Positions 19,300 through 29,377 are shown, counted from the first letter of the stretch. The stretch is 64,000 nt of DNA from Pararhizobium sp. (GCA_017794825.1 CP051237.1:2232001-2296000), one strand, 5' to 3'. Numbers and translations: made by a program. The notes: generated by a model not told the origin, from the sequence alone.

Positions 19300-20391
19300 G
19301 TGGAATTTGCAATAAAATATATTTATAGCCTGGGCACGATGGCCTTGCTTGCTGTTGCATTCGGCATCTCGCTCCAGTTCGATCGCTCGGAGAAGCTAAG
19401 CCGGGTCGGGTTGGGACTCCTGTTCGGTATCGCCGCGACCATGGCGATGAACAATCCGATTCCGATCGCTGAGGGCGTAATCGTTGATCCGCGTAACCTT
19501 TTCATTGGATTATCGGCTGCCTTTCTGGGTCTCTGGGGCGGCGTTCCGGCGTTGCTCGTGGCGATCTCGGCCAGGTCCAGTCTCGGCGGCGTGGGCGTCG
19601 AGGCCGGAGTAGTGTCCATGACGATTGCCTCGTGCGCCGGGTATGCGTGGTCGCGCATCATCGGGAACAGGGTGCTCTATCATCCGGGCTATCTGCTGTT
19701 GCTCGGCGGCATGATTTCTTTCTCCCTCACTGCGATCACGCTTCTGCCAGGCGACGCCATGACCCAGGTCCTCGTGGAGGCCAGTCCGTTTGTCATCGCA
19801 TTCAACCTCATCGGCGCGACGCTCTTCGGCGGCCTGATGGAGCGGGAAAGGATCATTGCCTTCCAATACGGGCGTATGCGGGATGAAGCGGTTACAGATC
19901 CGCTGACAGGTCTGTTGAACCGTCGGGGCTTCACAAGGATCATCGATCACCTTCCCGAGGAGATCATGAGCAAGGCCGGCGCCGTACTCGTCGTCGACCT
20001 GGACCGCTTCAAGGCGATCAACGACACTTACGGACACGATACGGGAGACAGCGTTCTGGTTTCCGTCGCGGAGCAGATGAAGTCCTGCGTCAGAAAAAGC
20101 GATGTCGTGGCCAGGTTCGGCGGCGAGGAATTCGTAGTGCTGCTGCCCGAGATATCGGAGCAGGAAGCGCGGCAGATCGCCGAACGGCTTCGCGAAACCG
20201 TATGCGCCATTCGCGTCACACTGGACGGCGACGCCATGCCGGTAACGACCAGCGTCGGCGGACATTGGGACCGGAACGGAATCAATCTTCTGACCGCCCT
20301 GCGTCTTGCCGACCGCGCGCTTTACCGGGCAAAGCAGGAAGGCCGCAATCGAACCGAGTTTGCGTTCGAGCCGGCCATGGCGGCGGCCTGA
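19300..20391 (+). CDS. Membrane diguanylate cyclase (5TMR-type sensor + GGDEF)
   Basis: 363 residues. Residues 1–190 hold five to six membrane helices resembling the 5TM-5TMR_LYT sensor (FLGLWGGVPALLVAISAR). Residues about 200–360 are a GGDEF domain with active-site G274-G-E-E-F278 and, five residues before it, the inhibitory I-site R265-K-S-D268. It should make cyclic-di-GMP and be product-inhibited. The start is GTG at 19300, with GGAG about 7 bases upstream. The upstream 223 bp is strikingly AT-rich compared with the rest of the window. Confidence 0.93.
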   Translation: MEFAIKYIYSLGTMALLAVAFGISLQFDRSEKLSRVGLGLLFGIAATMAMNNPIPIAEGVIVDPRNLFIGLSAAFLGLWGGVPALLVAISARSSLGGVGVEAGVVSMTIASCAGYAWSRIIGNRVLYHPGYLLLLGGMISFSLTAITLLPGDAMTQVLVEASPFVIAFNLIGATLFGGLMERERIIAFQYGRMRDEAVTDPLTGLLNRRGFTRIIDHLPEEIMSKAGAVLVVDLDRFKAINDTYGHDTGDSVLVSVAEQMKSCVRKSDVVARFGGEEFVVLLPEISEQEARQIAERLRETVCAIRVTLDGDAMPVTTSVGGHWDRNGINLLTALRLADRALYRAKQEGRNRTEFAFEPAMAAA

Positions 20392-20428
20392 ACCCCGGCG
20401 CCGTCCTGTGTGCGCATGACAAACTATC

Positions 20429-22417
20429 TCAGCCCTGAGCTTCCTCGACTTTCCGGCGCGCCACGCTGCCCTGGGGCGGCCACACATCTTCAAATGGGCC
20501 AGCATCCTCATCATCGGATGCGTCGGGGAACGGCAAAGCGTTCCCTGTGCGCAGATCTGCGACATGACGCTCGGCGGCTTGACGCTTCCTGGCGTCCACG
20601 CCCTGATCCCGGGTCAGGTACGTCGTCATCGAGGGGATGGCGAAACCTGATCCGGAATCGCTCACGATTTCGCCTATCCTGAGCAGAATTTCTTCCTGAA
20701 CGCCGAGAAACTCCGCCAGATCAGCCGCGGACACATATCCATGCATCTCGATAATCAGGGCGTATTCGCCGAACGCCTTGAAGCGGACCCGGAAACCTTC
20801 CTGGACCAGCGGATGCGCGCCGAGATACTGGCGGATTTTCATCAGGACATCGCGCATCTGGTCGGGCGACGTTTCATAGCGAAGCCCGAGATCGTGCCGC
20901 AGCCGGAACTGGTCCCTGCGGCTGAAGTTGACGATCTTGCGTTTGGCCAGGTCGGAGTTGGAGATCGTGATCACCGTTCTGTCGAGGGCGCGCAATCTGG
21001 TCGACCGGATGCCAATCGCCTCGATCGTGCCTGACAGATCGTCGAACTCGCAAAATTCCCCAACCCTGACCATGCGGTCCGCATAGAGAATGACGCCGCC
21101 GATGAAGTTCTCGATCGTCGGCTGCGCTGCGAGCGCGATAGCAATGCCGCCAACGCCAAGACCAGCGATAACGCCATAGACCGGAATGCCGATGCGCGTC
21201 GCCCCGTAACCGGCGATCACAACTGCGACGATCATGCTCAGAATGCGGAATCCCGTATGCAGCAGACTGGCGTCCAGACTTTCTATCGGCAGGGCCGGAT
21301 TGCGGATCGCCCATGTGTAAATCAGCTCCATGAGCCTGAAGGAAAGCCAGGCAAGGCCGCCCCAAAAGATAGCCGTGCTTATGGTGCTTACCGCCAGCAT
21401 GAGTTCGCCGGTGATGTTGATCTGGTTTTCGCAAAGATACCGAAAAACAAGAGCACACAGGATCAGATAGATCGGCGCCAGCAGGCGTCTGAGATAGCGC
21501 AGCTTCGCCGAAACCGGAACAGCGCGCCATCGCATGAACCGATACCAGGAAAGCGCGAACGCAATGGGCGTGACGGAGAGCAGAACCAGCCCAAGCCATT
21601 GCCAGTAGGCTTGTCCGCCGTATCGATTTTGCAACCACTCAGGCCCGATTTGAACGAGGTTGAACCACTGGGGCGGCACTATCTGCCCAGGCGTATAAAT
21701 ATAGGTGTCATAGAGGTCCTCGCCCGAATCGACCTTTGTCGGGAAGTACTTGACCACCTCGTAGTCATCCGGAATCTGCTCGACGGTGTCGGAAGTGACG
21801 AGATAGTGCCCCTTTCTGGGTCCGGCATTCATGCGCGCGATGGTGATGTTGGTGCTCGGGATGATCCAGCTTTCCGGCAGATCTGCGCGGGCCGAGGAAT
21901 GCAGGAAACTGCCGGCGGAAGCGCCCGGTATATCGTCCATCGGCGGAATATAGATGCGGTCAAGAATTTCCTGGAACTGCAGAACCGTCTCGATCGCCGT
22001 CCGGTCACGGGCCGTCAACGGTATTTCTTCGAGATCGAACACCATCGCGGCCTTGTCGATGAGCGCAAGAACAAATTTGATCTCGAGTTTTTCCTCATCC
22101 GTCAGGAATGGCCGGCCGCTCTGGTCAAACTCATCCCGTACGTGTCGCCAGATGCGGCTCGCCTCGCGCATGATGATGATGAAACTTTCAAACGTCGCGC
22201 GTGGGCTGGTCGTATCCGGCGGCGAGATGGGATTGCCGAGCAGATAGGAGTGCAGATCGGATTGACTGACGTCAGATTCGCCATCGGGCACCCTGAGTTC
22301 CTGAGCGAGGGACGCAGAGGACACCATCAAGATAATCAGTAGCGCCATCGACGCAACCGAGGCGAGATATCGGATCACTCGCCCGAGCACTGATGATGAA
22401 AACATTGGATTTGCCAT
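20429..22417 (-). CDS. Large MscS-family mechanosensitive channel
   Basis: 662 residues. A signal peptide (...VSSASLAQELRV) and a periplasmic region of about 220 residues precede four or five membrane helices. The MscS pore helix (GVIAGLGVGGIAIALAAQ) and the beta domain (VRVGEFCEFDDLSGTIEAIG) follow. It probably releases osmolytes at hypo-osmotic shock; large MscS paralogues like this can also serve other roles. It sits between two cyclic-di-GMP genes of the opposite strand, convergent with the first. Confidence 0.92.
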   Translation of the reverse strand: MANPMFSSSVLGRVIRYLASVASMALLIILMVSSASLAQELRVPDGESDVSQSDLHSYLLGNPISPPDTTSPRATFESFIIIMREASRIWRHVRDEFDQSGRPFLTDEEKLEIKFVLALIDKAAMVFDLEEIPLTARDRTAIETVLQFQEILDRIYIPPMDDIPGASAGSFLHSSARADLPESWIIPSTNITIARMNAGPRKGHYLVTSDTVEQIPDDYEVVKYFPTKVDSGEDLYDTYIYTPGQIVPPQWFNLVQIGPEWLQNRYGGQAYWQWLGLVLLSVTPIAFALSWYRFMRWRAVPVSAKLRYLRRLLAPIYLILCALVFRYLCENQINITGELMLAVSTISTAIFWGGLAWLSFRLMELIYTWAIRNPALPIESLDASLLHTGFRILSMIVAVVIAGYGATRIGIPVYGVIAGLGVGGIAIALAAQPTIENFIGGVILYADRMVRVGEFCEFDDLSGTIEAIGIRSTRLRALDRTVITISNSDLAKRKIVNFSRRDQFRLRHDLGLRYETSPDQMRDVLMKIRQYLGAHPLVQEGFRVRFKAFGEYALIIEMHGYVSAADLAEFLGVQEEILLRIGEIVSDSGSGFAIPSMTTYLTRDQGVDARKRQAAERHVADLRTGNALPFPDASDDEDAGPFEDVWPPQGSVARRKVEEAQG

Positions 22418-22702
22418 TATGCCGCTCCGGATCGGTTACGGCGGTTGTAGGAGAAACCACTGAATCAAAAGTTTAGAAGGCTATTTTGCTTCAACGAGCA
22501 CACGAATGAAGGTAATTGTCGAAATCGCGCTGCTGGAGTGAGCGAAGCAAGATCGTAAGAGCTTCCATACAAGTTCTTGAAGTATCGTTTTCAAATGATA
22601 CAATTTATTTGGGAGGAGTATTTTAAGCATTTTAACGTTGGCTTGGAATTTCCATCGGTGAAAGTATTCACCGTTGATTGACAGACAGGATTCAGTTCGG
22701 GA

Positions 22703-25339
22703 ATGGCGTCAATAAAGGCCTCCAGCAAGCACGCCGATCTGGTTGACGAAAAAGCTCGTCTCGAAAAAATTGAATATCTAGGCATAATAAACTCACAGCG
22801 ATCCAGCTATTTCGATGATGTCGTGCGCCTCGCAGCGGACCTCTTTGCTTGTCCCATAGCGCTTGTTTCCGTTATCGGAGAACACGAGCAGTGGCACAAG
22901 GCGGTGTGCGGAATCGATCTGAAATCCATTCCTCGCGACGCTTCGTTTTGCAACCATACCATGATGTGCGGAGAGCTCATGGTGGTTGAAGACACGACGA
23001 CAGACGCGCGTTTTTCCGCCAATCCCTTTGTCGTGGGACCACCTCATATTCGCTTTTACGCCGGCTTTCCAATCAGGTTGACCGATGGGCAGTTGCTTGG
23101 AGCCGTTTGCGTAAAAGATATCAGGGCACGGACATTTTCCGACAGTGAGCGACAGCGTCTCACCTGTCTTGGTCAAATCGTGGAAGGACTGTTCCACACT
23201 TTCGAAAAAGACGTAGAAGCGCGCGAAGCACAACAATTCGGGCGGACGCAGATGTTGGTTGCAGATCGGCAATCGGACCTGTTCGAACAGATCGCCGCCG
23301 TTTCCGGAGTCGGCGGCTGGGAGCTGTCCATGGACGAGATGAAGCCAATCTGGACAGAGCAGACCAGAAAAATCCACGAAGTCGACGAAGATTTTGTTCC
23401 GACGCTCGAGGGGGCGATAGAATTCTACCCGCCGGAAGTCCGACCTATTCTCGAGCAGGCCATAAACCGAGCTGTCGAGAATGGGGAAGGCTGGGACCTT
23501 GAACTTCCCTTCATCACCGCCCGCCACAACAGGCGCTGGGTCCATGCCGTCGGCAAGGCGGCTTATGAAGACGGCGCGCCCGTGCGTCTATTCGGATCAT
23601 TCCGCGATATTACCGACCGCAAGAAGGACGAACTGAAGCTCAGGGAATCGGAGCAGCTGGCGAGAGAAGCCAAGGAGGAACTCGCGGTCACTGTCGCGAA
23701 CATGCACGAAGGCGTCTGCGTGTTCGACGACGAGGGCAAACTGAGACTCTGGAACCGGAGATATATCGAGATTTTCGGCAAACCTGTCGGTGAAGTCAGA
23801 AAAGGCATGAGTTTCGGCAGCATCTTGCGAAACGAAATCGAGAGGGGAAGCATCGGCGTCCGCGAGCGCGAGATAGTACGACGTCTGCGCGAGCAACTCG
23901 CGAAAGGCAAGACGACATCGTACGACTATCGTCTCGGCAACGGCAGGAGCGTAAACGCCACCTATGCGCCGATGCCCGGAGGCGGCTGGGTCGCGACCTA
24001 TTCGGACATCACCGAAAAGGTTGAAGCATCGCGAATGATCGAACATGCGGCGAACCACGATACCCTGACGGGGCTTGCAAACAGGTCGCTGCTCAACAGG
24101 ACGCTTGAGGACGCCATTGCAACGGCAAGCAATCGCGGTTCGCGCGTAGGTCTGATGTTCATCGATATCGACTGGTTCAAACCCATCAATGACAGTTTCG
24201 GGCACATTATCGGCGATGAACTGCTGAAAGCCGTGGCGGAACGCATCAAGAATTGCGCCGGCCGCTCCAGCCTGGTGGCAAGGCAGGGCGGCGACGAATT
24301 CGCGATACTGTTCAAGCGCGCCGACACCAGTCGCAATCGTCTGGAATCGGTAGCGGAAGACATCATCCGAAAAGTTTCGCGCCCGTTTCAACTGGAAGGA
24401 CTCTCGATCGAGATTACGACCAGTATCGGGATCGCCATGATGGACGGCGCGCATGACACTACAGAAACACTGATCTCCAGGGCTGACAGCGCGCTCTACA
24501 AGATGAAGGAGTCCGGCCGCGGCTCCTATCGTTTCTTTGATGAGGAGATCGCAACCGAGCTGACACGAAAGAAGCAAGGGTTGCTCGCGCTCCACAATGC
24601 GGTCAGGGAAAAGGACTTTGAACTTCACTACCAGCCAGTGGTCGATCTTTCAGACTACAGCTGCGTGGGGTATGAGGCGCTGATCCGGTTGGGCGGCGGA
24701 ACAGACGTGGTCATGCGTCCTGACGAATTCATCCCGCTTGCCGAGGATTTCGGCCTGATACACGAAATCGGCGCATGGGTCATCGAGACCGGATTGCGGG
24801 AAGCGGCGACTTGGCCGCCGCATCTGGGGATCGCGCTCAATGTCTCGCCGCGACAGTTCGGCCACGGCGTCGTGGTGGACCAGATCGACCAGTTGCTGAC
24901 GACTCTGGACATGGATCCCGACCGTCTCGATATCGAGATCATCGAAACGACTCTGCTGCATGCGTCGCTCAACACGATTCAGGAACTGCACGCGCTTGAC
25001 GAAATGGGCGTCAACATCGTGCTCGACGATTTCGGAACCGGATTTTCGTCGATGACCTACGTGCAGCAGTTTCCCTTCGACAAGATCAAGATCGATCGCA
25101 CATTCGTTCGCCGCATCGAGACGGATCGTCAGGCTTCCATCATTGCAAGCACGATCGCCGCACTCGCAAACAATCTGGGCAAGCGCTCAACGGCCGAGGG
25201 AATCGAGAACGAGAATCAGGCGGCGCTTTTACGCACGGCCGGATTTCAATACGGCCAGGGATATCTTTTCGGAAAGCCCATGCCCGCGGGCAAGTTGGCA
25301 ATACTCCAGCTCGAGAGCGGCAAGAACGGAACACGATAG
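22703..25339 (+). CDS. GAF-PAS-PAS-GGDEF-EAL cyclic-di-GMP signalling protein
   Basis: 878 residues, no membrane helix. GAF about 25–170 (ACPIALVSVIGEHEQWHKA is typical), PAS about 185–310 (PAS_3-like), a second PAS (PAS_7-like) about 325–440, GGDEF about 450–610 with G529-G-D-E-F533, and EAL about 625–870 with E658-A-L660 and the later DDFGTGFSS loop. The five-residue offset I-site before GGDEF lacks the RxxD pattern, unlike the shorter cyclase nearby, so product inhibition is not expected. Both catalytic motifs look intact, so net synthesis or breakdown cannot be predicted. The GAF and PAS domains probably sense a soluble or redox signal. Confidence 0.94.
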   Translation: MASIKASSKHADLVDEKARLEKIEYLGIINSQRSSYFDDVVRLAADLFACPIALVSVIGEHEQWHKAVCGIDLKSIPRDASFCNHTMMCGELMVVEDTTTDARFSANPFVVGPPHIRFYAGFPIRLTDGQLLGAVCVKDIRARTFSDSERQRLTCLGQIVEGLFHTFEKDVEAREAQQFGRTQMLVADRQSDLFEQIAAVSGVGGWELSMDEMKPIWTEQTRKIHEVDEDFVPTLEGAIEFYPPEVRPILEQAINRAVENGEGWDLELPFITARHNRRWVHAVGKAAYEDGAPVRLFGSFRDITDRKKDELKLRESEQLAREAKEELAVTVANMHEGVCVFDDEGKLRLWNRRYIEIFGKPVGEVRKGMSFGSILRNEIERGSIGVREREIVRRLREQLAKGKTTSYDYRLGNGRSVNATYAPMPGGGWVATYSDITEKVEASRMIEHAANHDTLTGLANRSLLNRTLEDAIATASNRGSRVGLMFIDIDWFKPINDSFGHIIGDELLKAVAERIKNCAGRSSLVARQGGDEFAILFKRADTSRNRLESVAEDIIRKVSRPFQLEGLSIEITTSIGIAMMDGAHDTTETLISRADSALYKMKESGRGSYRFFDEEIATELTRKKQGLLALHNAVREKDFELHYQPVVDLSDYSCVGYEALIRLGGGTDVVMRPDEFIPLAEDFGLIHEIGAWVIETGLREAATWPPHLGIALNVSPRQFGHGVVVDQIDQLLTTLDMDPDRLDIEIIETTLLHASLNTIQELHALDEMGVNIVLDDFGTGFSSMTYVQQFPFDKIKIDRTFVRRIETDRQASIIASTIAALANNLGKRSTAEGIENENQAALLRTAGFQYGQGYLFGKPMPAGKLAILQLESGKNGTR

Positions 25340-25430
25340 GCCATTGGCAGTCGCCAGTGCTATCATGCGCCGTCGACAGGCAAACCCGGAATTTCTCTCG
25401 GCCTGATTTGTTCAAGAACACCGGACAGAA

Positions 25431-26279
25431 ATGAAAATCTTACTGCGCCTTGTGTTGCTCGTCCTGACGGCAGGCATCATCATGCCGGCAACCGCCAATA
25501 CAGAACCGCCGCATGTTTTTTCGGGCAAGGCGTTGCTGCTGGTGGTCAGCGGATATTCGACCTCTTCCGTGTGGCCGCATATTCTCCAGAGAAAGATCGA
25601 CCGTTACTATGACGACAAAAGGATCATCGAAGTCCGATCCGCCGTCGTAGCCTCTACCCCGATCGCAAGGCTGATGGATGTGAAAACCGGCAAGCCCAAA
25701 GATGGCTGGCGGCGCATCGATGAAGCGATCGCGGCCAGAGGCGACAGACCTGTCGTCCTGCTTGCCCAGCAATCGCTTCAGTGGTCATTCGACTCTCGTC
25801 GCAGAACGGGCATACGCAGCCCGGACGATACAATCAGGATCCGTATCGGCTCCTCGGTCCTGCGCAAGTATCACAACTTGTTGCTGCGCACCGGCGCAGA
25901 CCATGTGATTCTCACCACCCATGTCTACAAAAAGGCCTTGGAGCCGGAGATTTACAATGAACGCTTCGCATTAGATGAATTCGCTCAAGAAAATCCGCCC
26001 GGGTTTTCAGTCGGACCGGACGTCTGGACCGTAACCCGCGATAATTATCCCCTTGCATATGAAAGGGACCGGATTCATCTCAGCAGTTTCGGCGCGGAGC
26101 TGGTGGCGCAGGAATGGTTTGAATTTCTGCTCAAGAGAGAGGCGTTGCCAATTCCTGCCTGGAGCCGTGATCAGGTCGCGTTCGCAAAGGCGTTGGCTAT
26201 TGCGCACAGGAAACAGTCAAATGCGCAACAGAAACCGAAAGAAAACCAGTCTGCGAAGACGAGACGGTTTGACCGATAG
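25431..26279 (+). CDS. Exported SGNH-like protein of unknown function
   Basis: 282 residues with a signal peptide (to about residue 24, ...MPATANTEPP). The body has an SGNH-like layout: an early strand-loop LLVVSGYSTSSVWP (possible nucleophile loop), a core strand VVLLAQQSLQW and a late DRIHLSSFGAELVA resembling block V (Asp and His). Block III lacks the usual GxND. Catalytic activity is therefore uncertain. The last 40 residues are basic and probably disordered. It follows the GGDEF-EAL gene by 91 bp in the same direction and could be co-transcribed. Confidence 0.65.
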   Translation: MKILLRLVLLVLTAGIIMPATANTEPPHVFSGKALLLVVSGYSTSSVWPHILQRKIDRYYDDKRIIEVRSAVVASTPIARLMDVKTGKPKDGWRRIDEAIAARGDRPVVLLAQQSLQWSFDSRRRTGIRSPDDTIRIRIGSSVLRKYHNLLLRTGADHVILTTHVYKKALEPEIYNERFALDEFAQENPPGFSVGPDVWTVTRDNYPLAYERDRIHLSSFGAELVAQEWFEFLLKREALPIPAWSRDQVAFAKALAIAHRKQSNAQQKPKENQSAKTRRFDR

Positions 26280-26343
26280 TGTCAATCTGCGCGGAGATGG
26301 TCGCAGACGCGGCATTCAAAAAAGGTATTGAAAAAGCAGATAG

Positions 26344-26374
26344 GATTGGAGATGCGCCTCAACAATCTCCAATC
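26344..26374. repeat. Perfect 10 bp inverted repeat
   Basis: GATTGGAGAT (26344–26353) and ATCTCCAATC (26365–26374) enclose an 11-nt loop, 65 bp after the previous gene in a 294 bp gap. No T-run follows on either strand, so it is not a typical terminator. The rest of the gap (26280–26573) shows nothing I can name. Confidence 0.5.
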
Positions 26375-26573
26375 CCGGCCAAACTTGGTGGTTTTAGTTC
26401 GGCTAAACTTTTTATTGCCGGATTATTAACAATGTCAATAGTTGCGCAAATCACTAAACGAATTATACATATCCACCGCCGACAAATTGCATGGTCAGCC
26501 AGAAATCGAAATCAAGTTGCACAGCGATCCGGCCAACTCAGACTGGTGATTACTGTCAGAGGCCAATTCAGCC

Positions 26574-27284
26574 CTACTCTTCTTCGCTGCATGGCCAGGC
26601 GGAAGACGGATCAAGCCCGTCGGGCAGCACGGTCGCCGCATCGCCACAGCTCATGTCGATCTGGCTCTGGACAAGCCCTTTCGCGTTGCTGAGATCCACA
26701 CCCTCGAAGCGGGCAAGATAAACAAAGGCGTTGCTGAAATTAATCGCGCCGGACATTGCCGCGCCCCGGAAATCAGCCCGCGCCAGGATTGAGAAATCAA
26801 AGTTGACGTCTTCGAACGTGGCGTCGTTGAAACGGGCGCGACCGAGCGACGCCTTCGAAAAATTGACGTTGATAAGGCTCGCCGCGCTGAAATCCGTGCG
26901 CTGCATTTCCGACTTTTCGAAATTGGCGTCCGTCAAATCTGTATTCGAGAAGTCGGCCCTGTATCCAGCGGCCTTCGTGAAGTTCGCTCCAACCACGGAA
27001 GACCCGTGGAACACCGTGCGAAGCAGATCGGCGCTTTCGAGGTTGGCGCCGTCCAGCTTGGTGTGGCGAAAATCCGTGGAAATCAACTCCGACCCGCTCA
27101 TATTGGCGCCCGACAGATCGGTATCGCTGAGTATCAGGTTCCGTTTGCGGCAGTCCGACCAGTCCACGCCCGGCGATGGATTGCTGTTGCAGGCGGCATG
27201 GGCGTCAACCGTCACCAATCCGGCGGCTCCCAGCACCGCCAAGGCAAACAGCAACATCCGTGAACAATTGAAGCGATTTGTCAT
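26574..27284 (-). CDS. Exported pentapeptide-repeat protein
   Basis: 236 residues from ATG 27284 (TGGAG 11 bases upstream; the frame is open to 27437). A signal peptide (...VTVDAHA) leads to about 30 pentapeptide repeats of the A(D/N)LXX type (SGANMSGSELISTDF, then DLTDANFEKSEMQRTDF), about residues 50–205, which should form a right-handed four-sided beta helix. Cysteines near both ends of the mature part may bridge. The function of exported members is unknown. Divergent from the chromate transporter. Confidence 0.85.
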   Translation of the reverse strand: MTNRFNCSRMLLFALAVLGAAGLVTVDAHAACNSNPSPGVDWSDCRKRNLILSDTDLSGANMSGSELISTDFRHTKLDGANLESADLLRTVFHGSSVVGANFTKAAGYRADFSNTDLTDANFEKSEMQRTDFSAASLINVNFSKASLGRARFNDATFEDVNFDFSILARADFRGAAMSGAINFSNAFVYLARFEGVDLSNAKGLVQSQIDMSCGDAATVLPDGLDPSSAWPCSEEE

Positions 27285-27624
27285 CGGCGTTTTTCTCCAG
27301 CAACAGGCACAATCATTCGAGATCCGATATCGTCCCGCCGGAAGCCGCCACCCAGATGACAACTTCCCGATCGCGGTCGGGTTCACCGGGCAGACCATAG
27401 TTTTGATTGTGAACCCGTTCCAGCCCAAATACGACAATTATTGGATTTCACCTGCGCCGGCGTGGAGTTAGCGGAACATCGGCAATCGCCAGGCATGGGT
27501 GACCGCCGTCTCCGACACAGGCCTGTCACAGTGCTTCTACAAACAGAACTCTGACATTATAGCGGGTCACGACGGCGGCAGCGGCTCCGCCATGAACGAA
27601 TTCTCGGCAAGGAGAGGCCACAGC
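27285..27624. other. Divergent intergenic region upstream of chromate transporter
   Basis: 340 bp between the pentapeptide gene and the proposed chromate transporter start. Apart from the strong AAGGAGAGG ribosome-binding site at 27609–27617, I see no RNA gene, repeat or clear operator. Confidence 0.5.
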
Positions 27625-28860
27625 GTGACGGAACCTGGTCCGAAACCATCGACCATGCAGACCGGAAACGGCAGCGTCGGCGAAGTGTTCACGGCGTTTC
27701 TGAGGCTCGGACTGACTTCATTCGGCGGCCCGATCGCGCATCTCGGTTACTTTCGCGACGAACTGGTGACGAGACGAAAATGGATCGACGACAAGGCGTA
27801 TGCAGACCTTGTCGCGCTCTGTCAGTTTCTGCCGGGGCCGGCGTCAAGCCAGGCGGGTTTCGCGCTTGGACTGTTTCGCGCCGGGGCGCCTGGCGCACTC
27901 GCAGCCTGGGCCGCTTTTACCCTGCCGTCCGCGATACTTCTGGTTTGCTTTGCCTACGGTGCCGCGTTCCTGCCGGAGATGATCGGTGACGGCGTCATCG
28001 CCGGCCTCAAGCTGGTGGCGGTGGCGATCGTGGCGCAAGCCGTCTGGGGCATGGCCAAGACCCTGACGCCTGACCGAACGAGGGCCAGCATCGCGCTTGG
28101 CGCCGTCCTGATCGTCATTTTCGTCTCGGGTTCTTCGGGACAGGTTATCGCCATTCTGGCCGGAGCGGCCTGCGGAATGCTGTTTTGCAGGGACGGGTCG
28201 CAAGCGATATCACATCACATCGAATACAAGCCGTCGCGGACGATTGGCTTGGCGCTGATTGCGTTGTTTTTTGCTCTGCTTGTCATCTTGCCGATTCTGG
28301 CCGCTTCCGCGTCGTTTCAGGGACTGGCGGTATTCGACGCCTTCTACCGCGCCGGCTCTCTGGTCTTCGGCGGCGGACATGTGGTGCTGCCTTTGCTGGA
28401 GACAGAAATCGTCGGCAGTGGCTGGGTCAGCCGCAACGATTTTCTTGCAGGCTACGGCGCCGCACAGGCCGTGCCTGGCCCGCTCTTCACCTTCGCCGCC
28501 TATCTTGGCGCTATCCTCGGTCCGCAACCGCATGGCGTCGCCGGCGCCGCGATCGCCCTTTTTGCAATCTTCCTGCCGGGATTCCTGCTGCTCGTTGGCA
28601 TACTGCCGTTCTGGGACAATTTTCGGGAACGCCCTGGCGCGCAGGCCCTGATGCGCGGCGCCAACGCGGCGGTCGTGGGCATTCTGGGCGCAGCGCTATA
28701 CGATCCCGTTTTTACCGGCTCAGTCACCGGCCCTTCCGACTTTGCGCTGGCGCTGTGCTGTTTTGTGTTGCTGACCGCCTGGAAGACACCGCCCTGGATC
28801 GTCGTCCTGGTCGCCGCGAGCGGCGGCGTAGCGTTGAACGCGTTGGCCTATTCGTCATGA
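27625..28860 (+). CDS. chrA: Chromate transporter (two-domain ChrA)
   Basis: 411 residues from GTG 27625, chosen because AAGGAGAGG lies 8 bases upstream; in-frame ATG codons at 27592 and 27499 lack one. Two homologous CHR domains: FLRLGLTSFGGPIAHLGYF with FLPGPASSQ, and FYRAGSLVFGGGHVVLPLL with AVPGPLFTFAAYLG. About ten membrane helices. ChrA exports chromate, using the membrane potential or a sulfate-like mechanism. No chrB-type regulator is adjacent, so a constitutive or different physiological role is possible. Confidence 0.93.
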   Translation: MTEPGPKPSTMQTGNGSVGEVFTAFLRLGLTSFGGPIAHLGYFRDELVTRRKWIDDKAYADLVALCQFLPGPASSQAGFALGLFRAGAPGALAAWAAFTLPSAILLVCFAYGAAFLPEMIGDGVIAGLKLVAVAIVAQAVWGMAKTLTPDRTRASIALGAVLIVIFVSGSSGQVIAILAGAACGMLFCRDGSQAISHHIEYKPSRTIGLALIALFFALLVILPILAASASFQGLAVFDAFYRAGSLVFGGGHVVLPLLETEIVGSGWVSRNDFLAGYGAAQAVPGPLFTFAAYLGAILGPQPHGVAGAAIALFAIFLPGFLLLVGILPFWDNFRERPGAQALMRGANAAVVGILGAALYDPVFTGSVTGPSDFALALCCFVLLTAWKTPPWIVVLVAASGGVALNALAYSS

Positions 28861-28864
28861 ACGA

Positions 28865-29377
28865 TCAAACCGTCGGACGTCCGTCTGATGTCGGGCGGGC
28901 GAGCGTCAGCACCCAGAAATTTCGGTAGCGTCCATCAGGCCGCGAGGCCCGTGCAATCCCGAATCGGGTGACATGGCGGTTCAGCAGGTTCTTGTTGTGG
29001 TCGCGCGATCCCTTCCAGCCGTCCATGGCATGACCGAGCGACGTATAGCCCGCGCCCAGATTTTCAGCTCCTGCGTAAGTGGGGTAGCCCGCGCCATCCA
29101 GTCGCGACGAGAGGCCCCTGGCGCTGTGCGCGCGGGTATTCATGCTGTCCTTGCGGGCGATATGACGCGCCATGTCGGCCGAAACCGCATCGAGTCGGGC
29201 GTCATGCTGCAGAGGCGGCAGTCCATGGCTCGCCCTGTAGCCATTGATAGCGGAAGCCGCCGCGCCGGCGCTGACCGGCGCGTCGCGCACCTCCGCGCCC
29301 GACATGGACATGCACCCCGAAATCGGCAAGACCGCCGCGCCGGCAAGCAAAAGAAATGTACGGCGTGATGATGGCAT
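28865..29377 (-). CDS. CAP-domain (SCP-like) lipoprotein
   Basis: 170 residues from ATG 29377 (GGAG at spacing 8; the frame is open to 29392). The N-terminus SSRRTFLLLAGAAVLPISGC joins a possible Tat twin-arginine motif to a lipobox (Cys at about 22), so it should be a membrane-anchored lipoprotein. The CAP domain (about 40–165) has INGYRASHGLPPL, HSARGLSSRL, AENLGAGY and a late HVTRFGIARA, the usual secreted CAP pattern. Bacterial members have no agreed function. Convergent with chrA. Confidence 0.88.
   Translation of the reverse strand: MPSSRRTFLLLAGAAVLPISGCMSMSGAEVRDAPVSAGAAASAINGYRASHGLPPLQHDARLDAVSADMARHIARKDSMNTRAHSARGLSSRLDGAGYPTYAGAENLGAGYTSLGHAMDGWKGSRDHNKNLLNRHVTRFGIARASRPDGRYRNFWVLTLARPTSDGRPTV

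Noticed and set aside
26344..26374. The 10 bp hairpin as an intrinsic terminator of the preceding gene.
   Set aside because: No T-run follows on either strand; recorded only as an inverted repeat.
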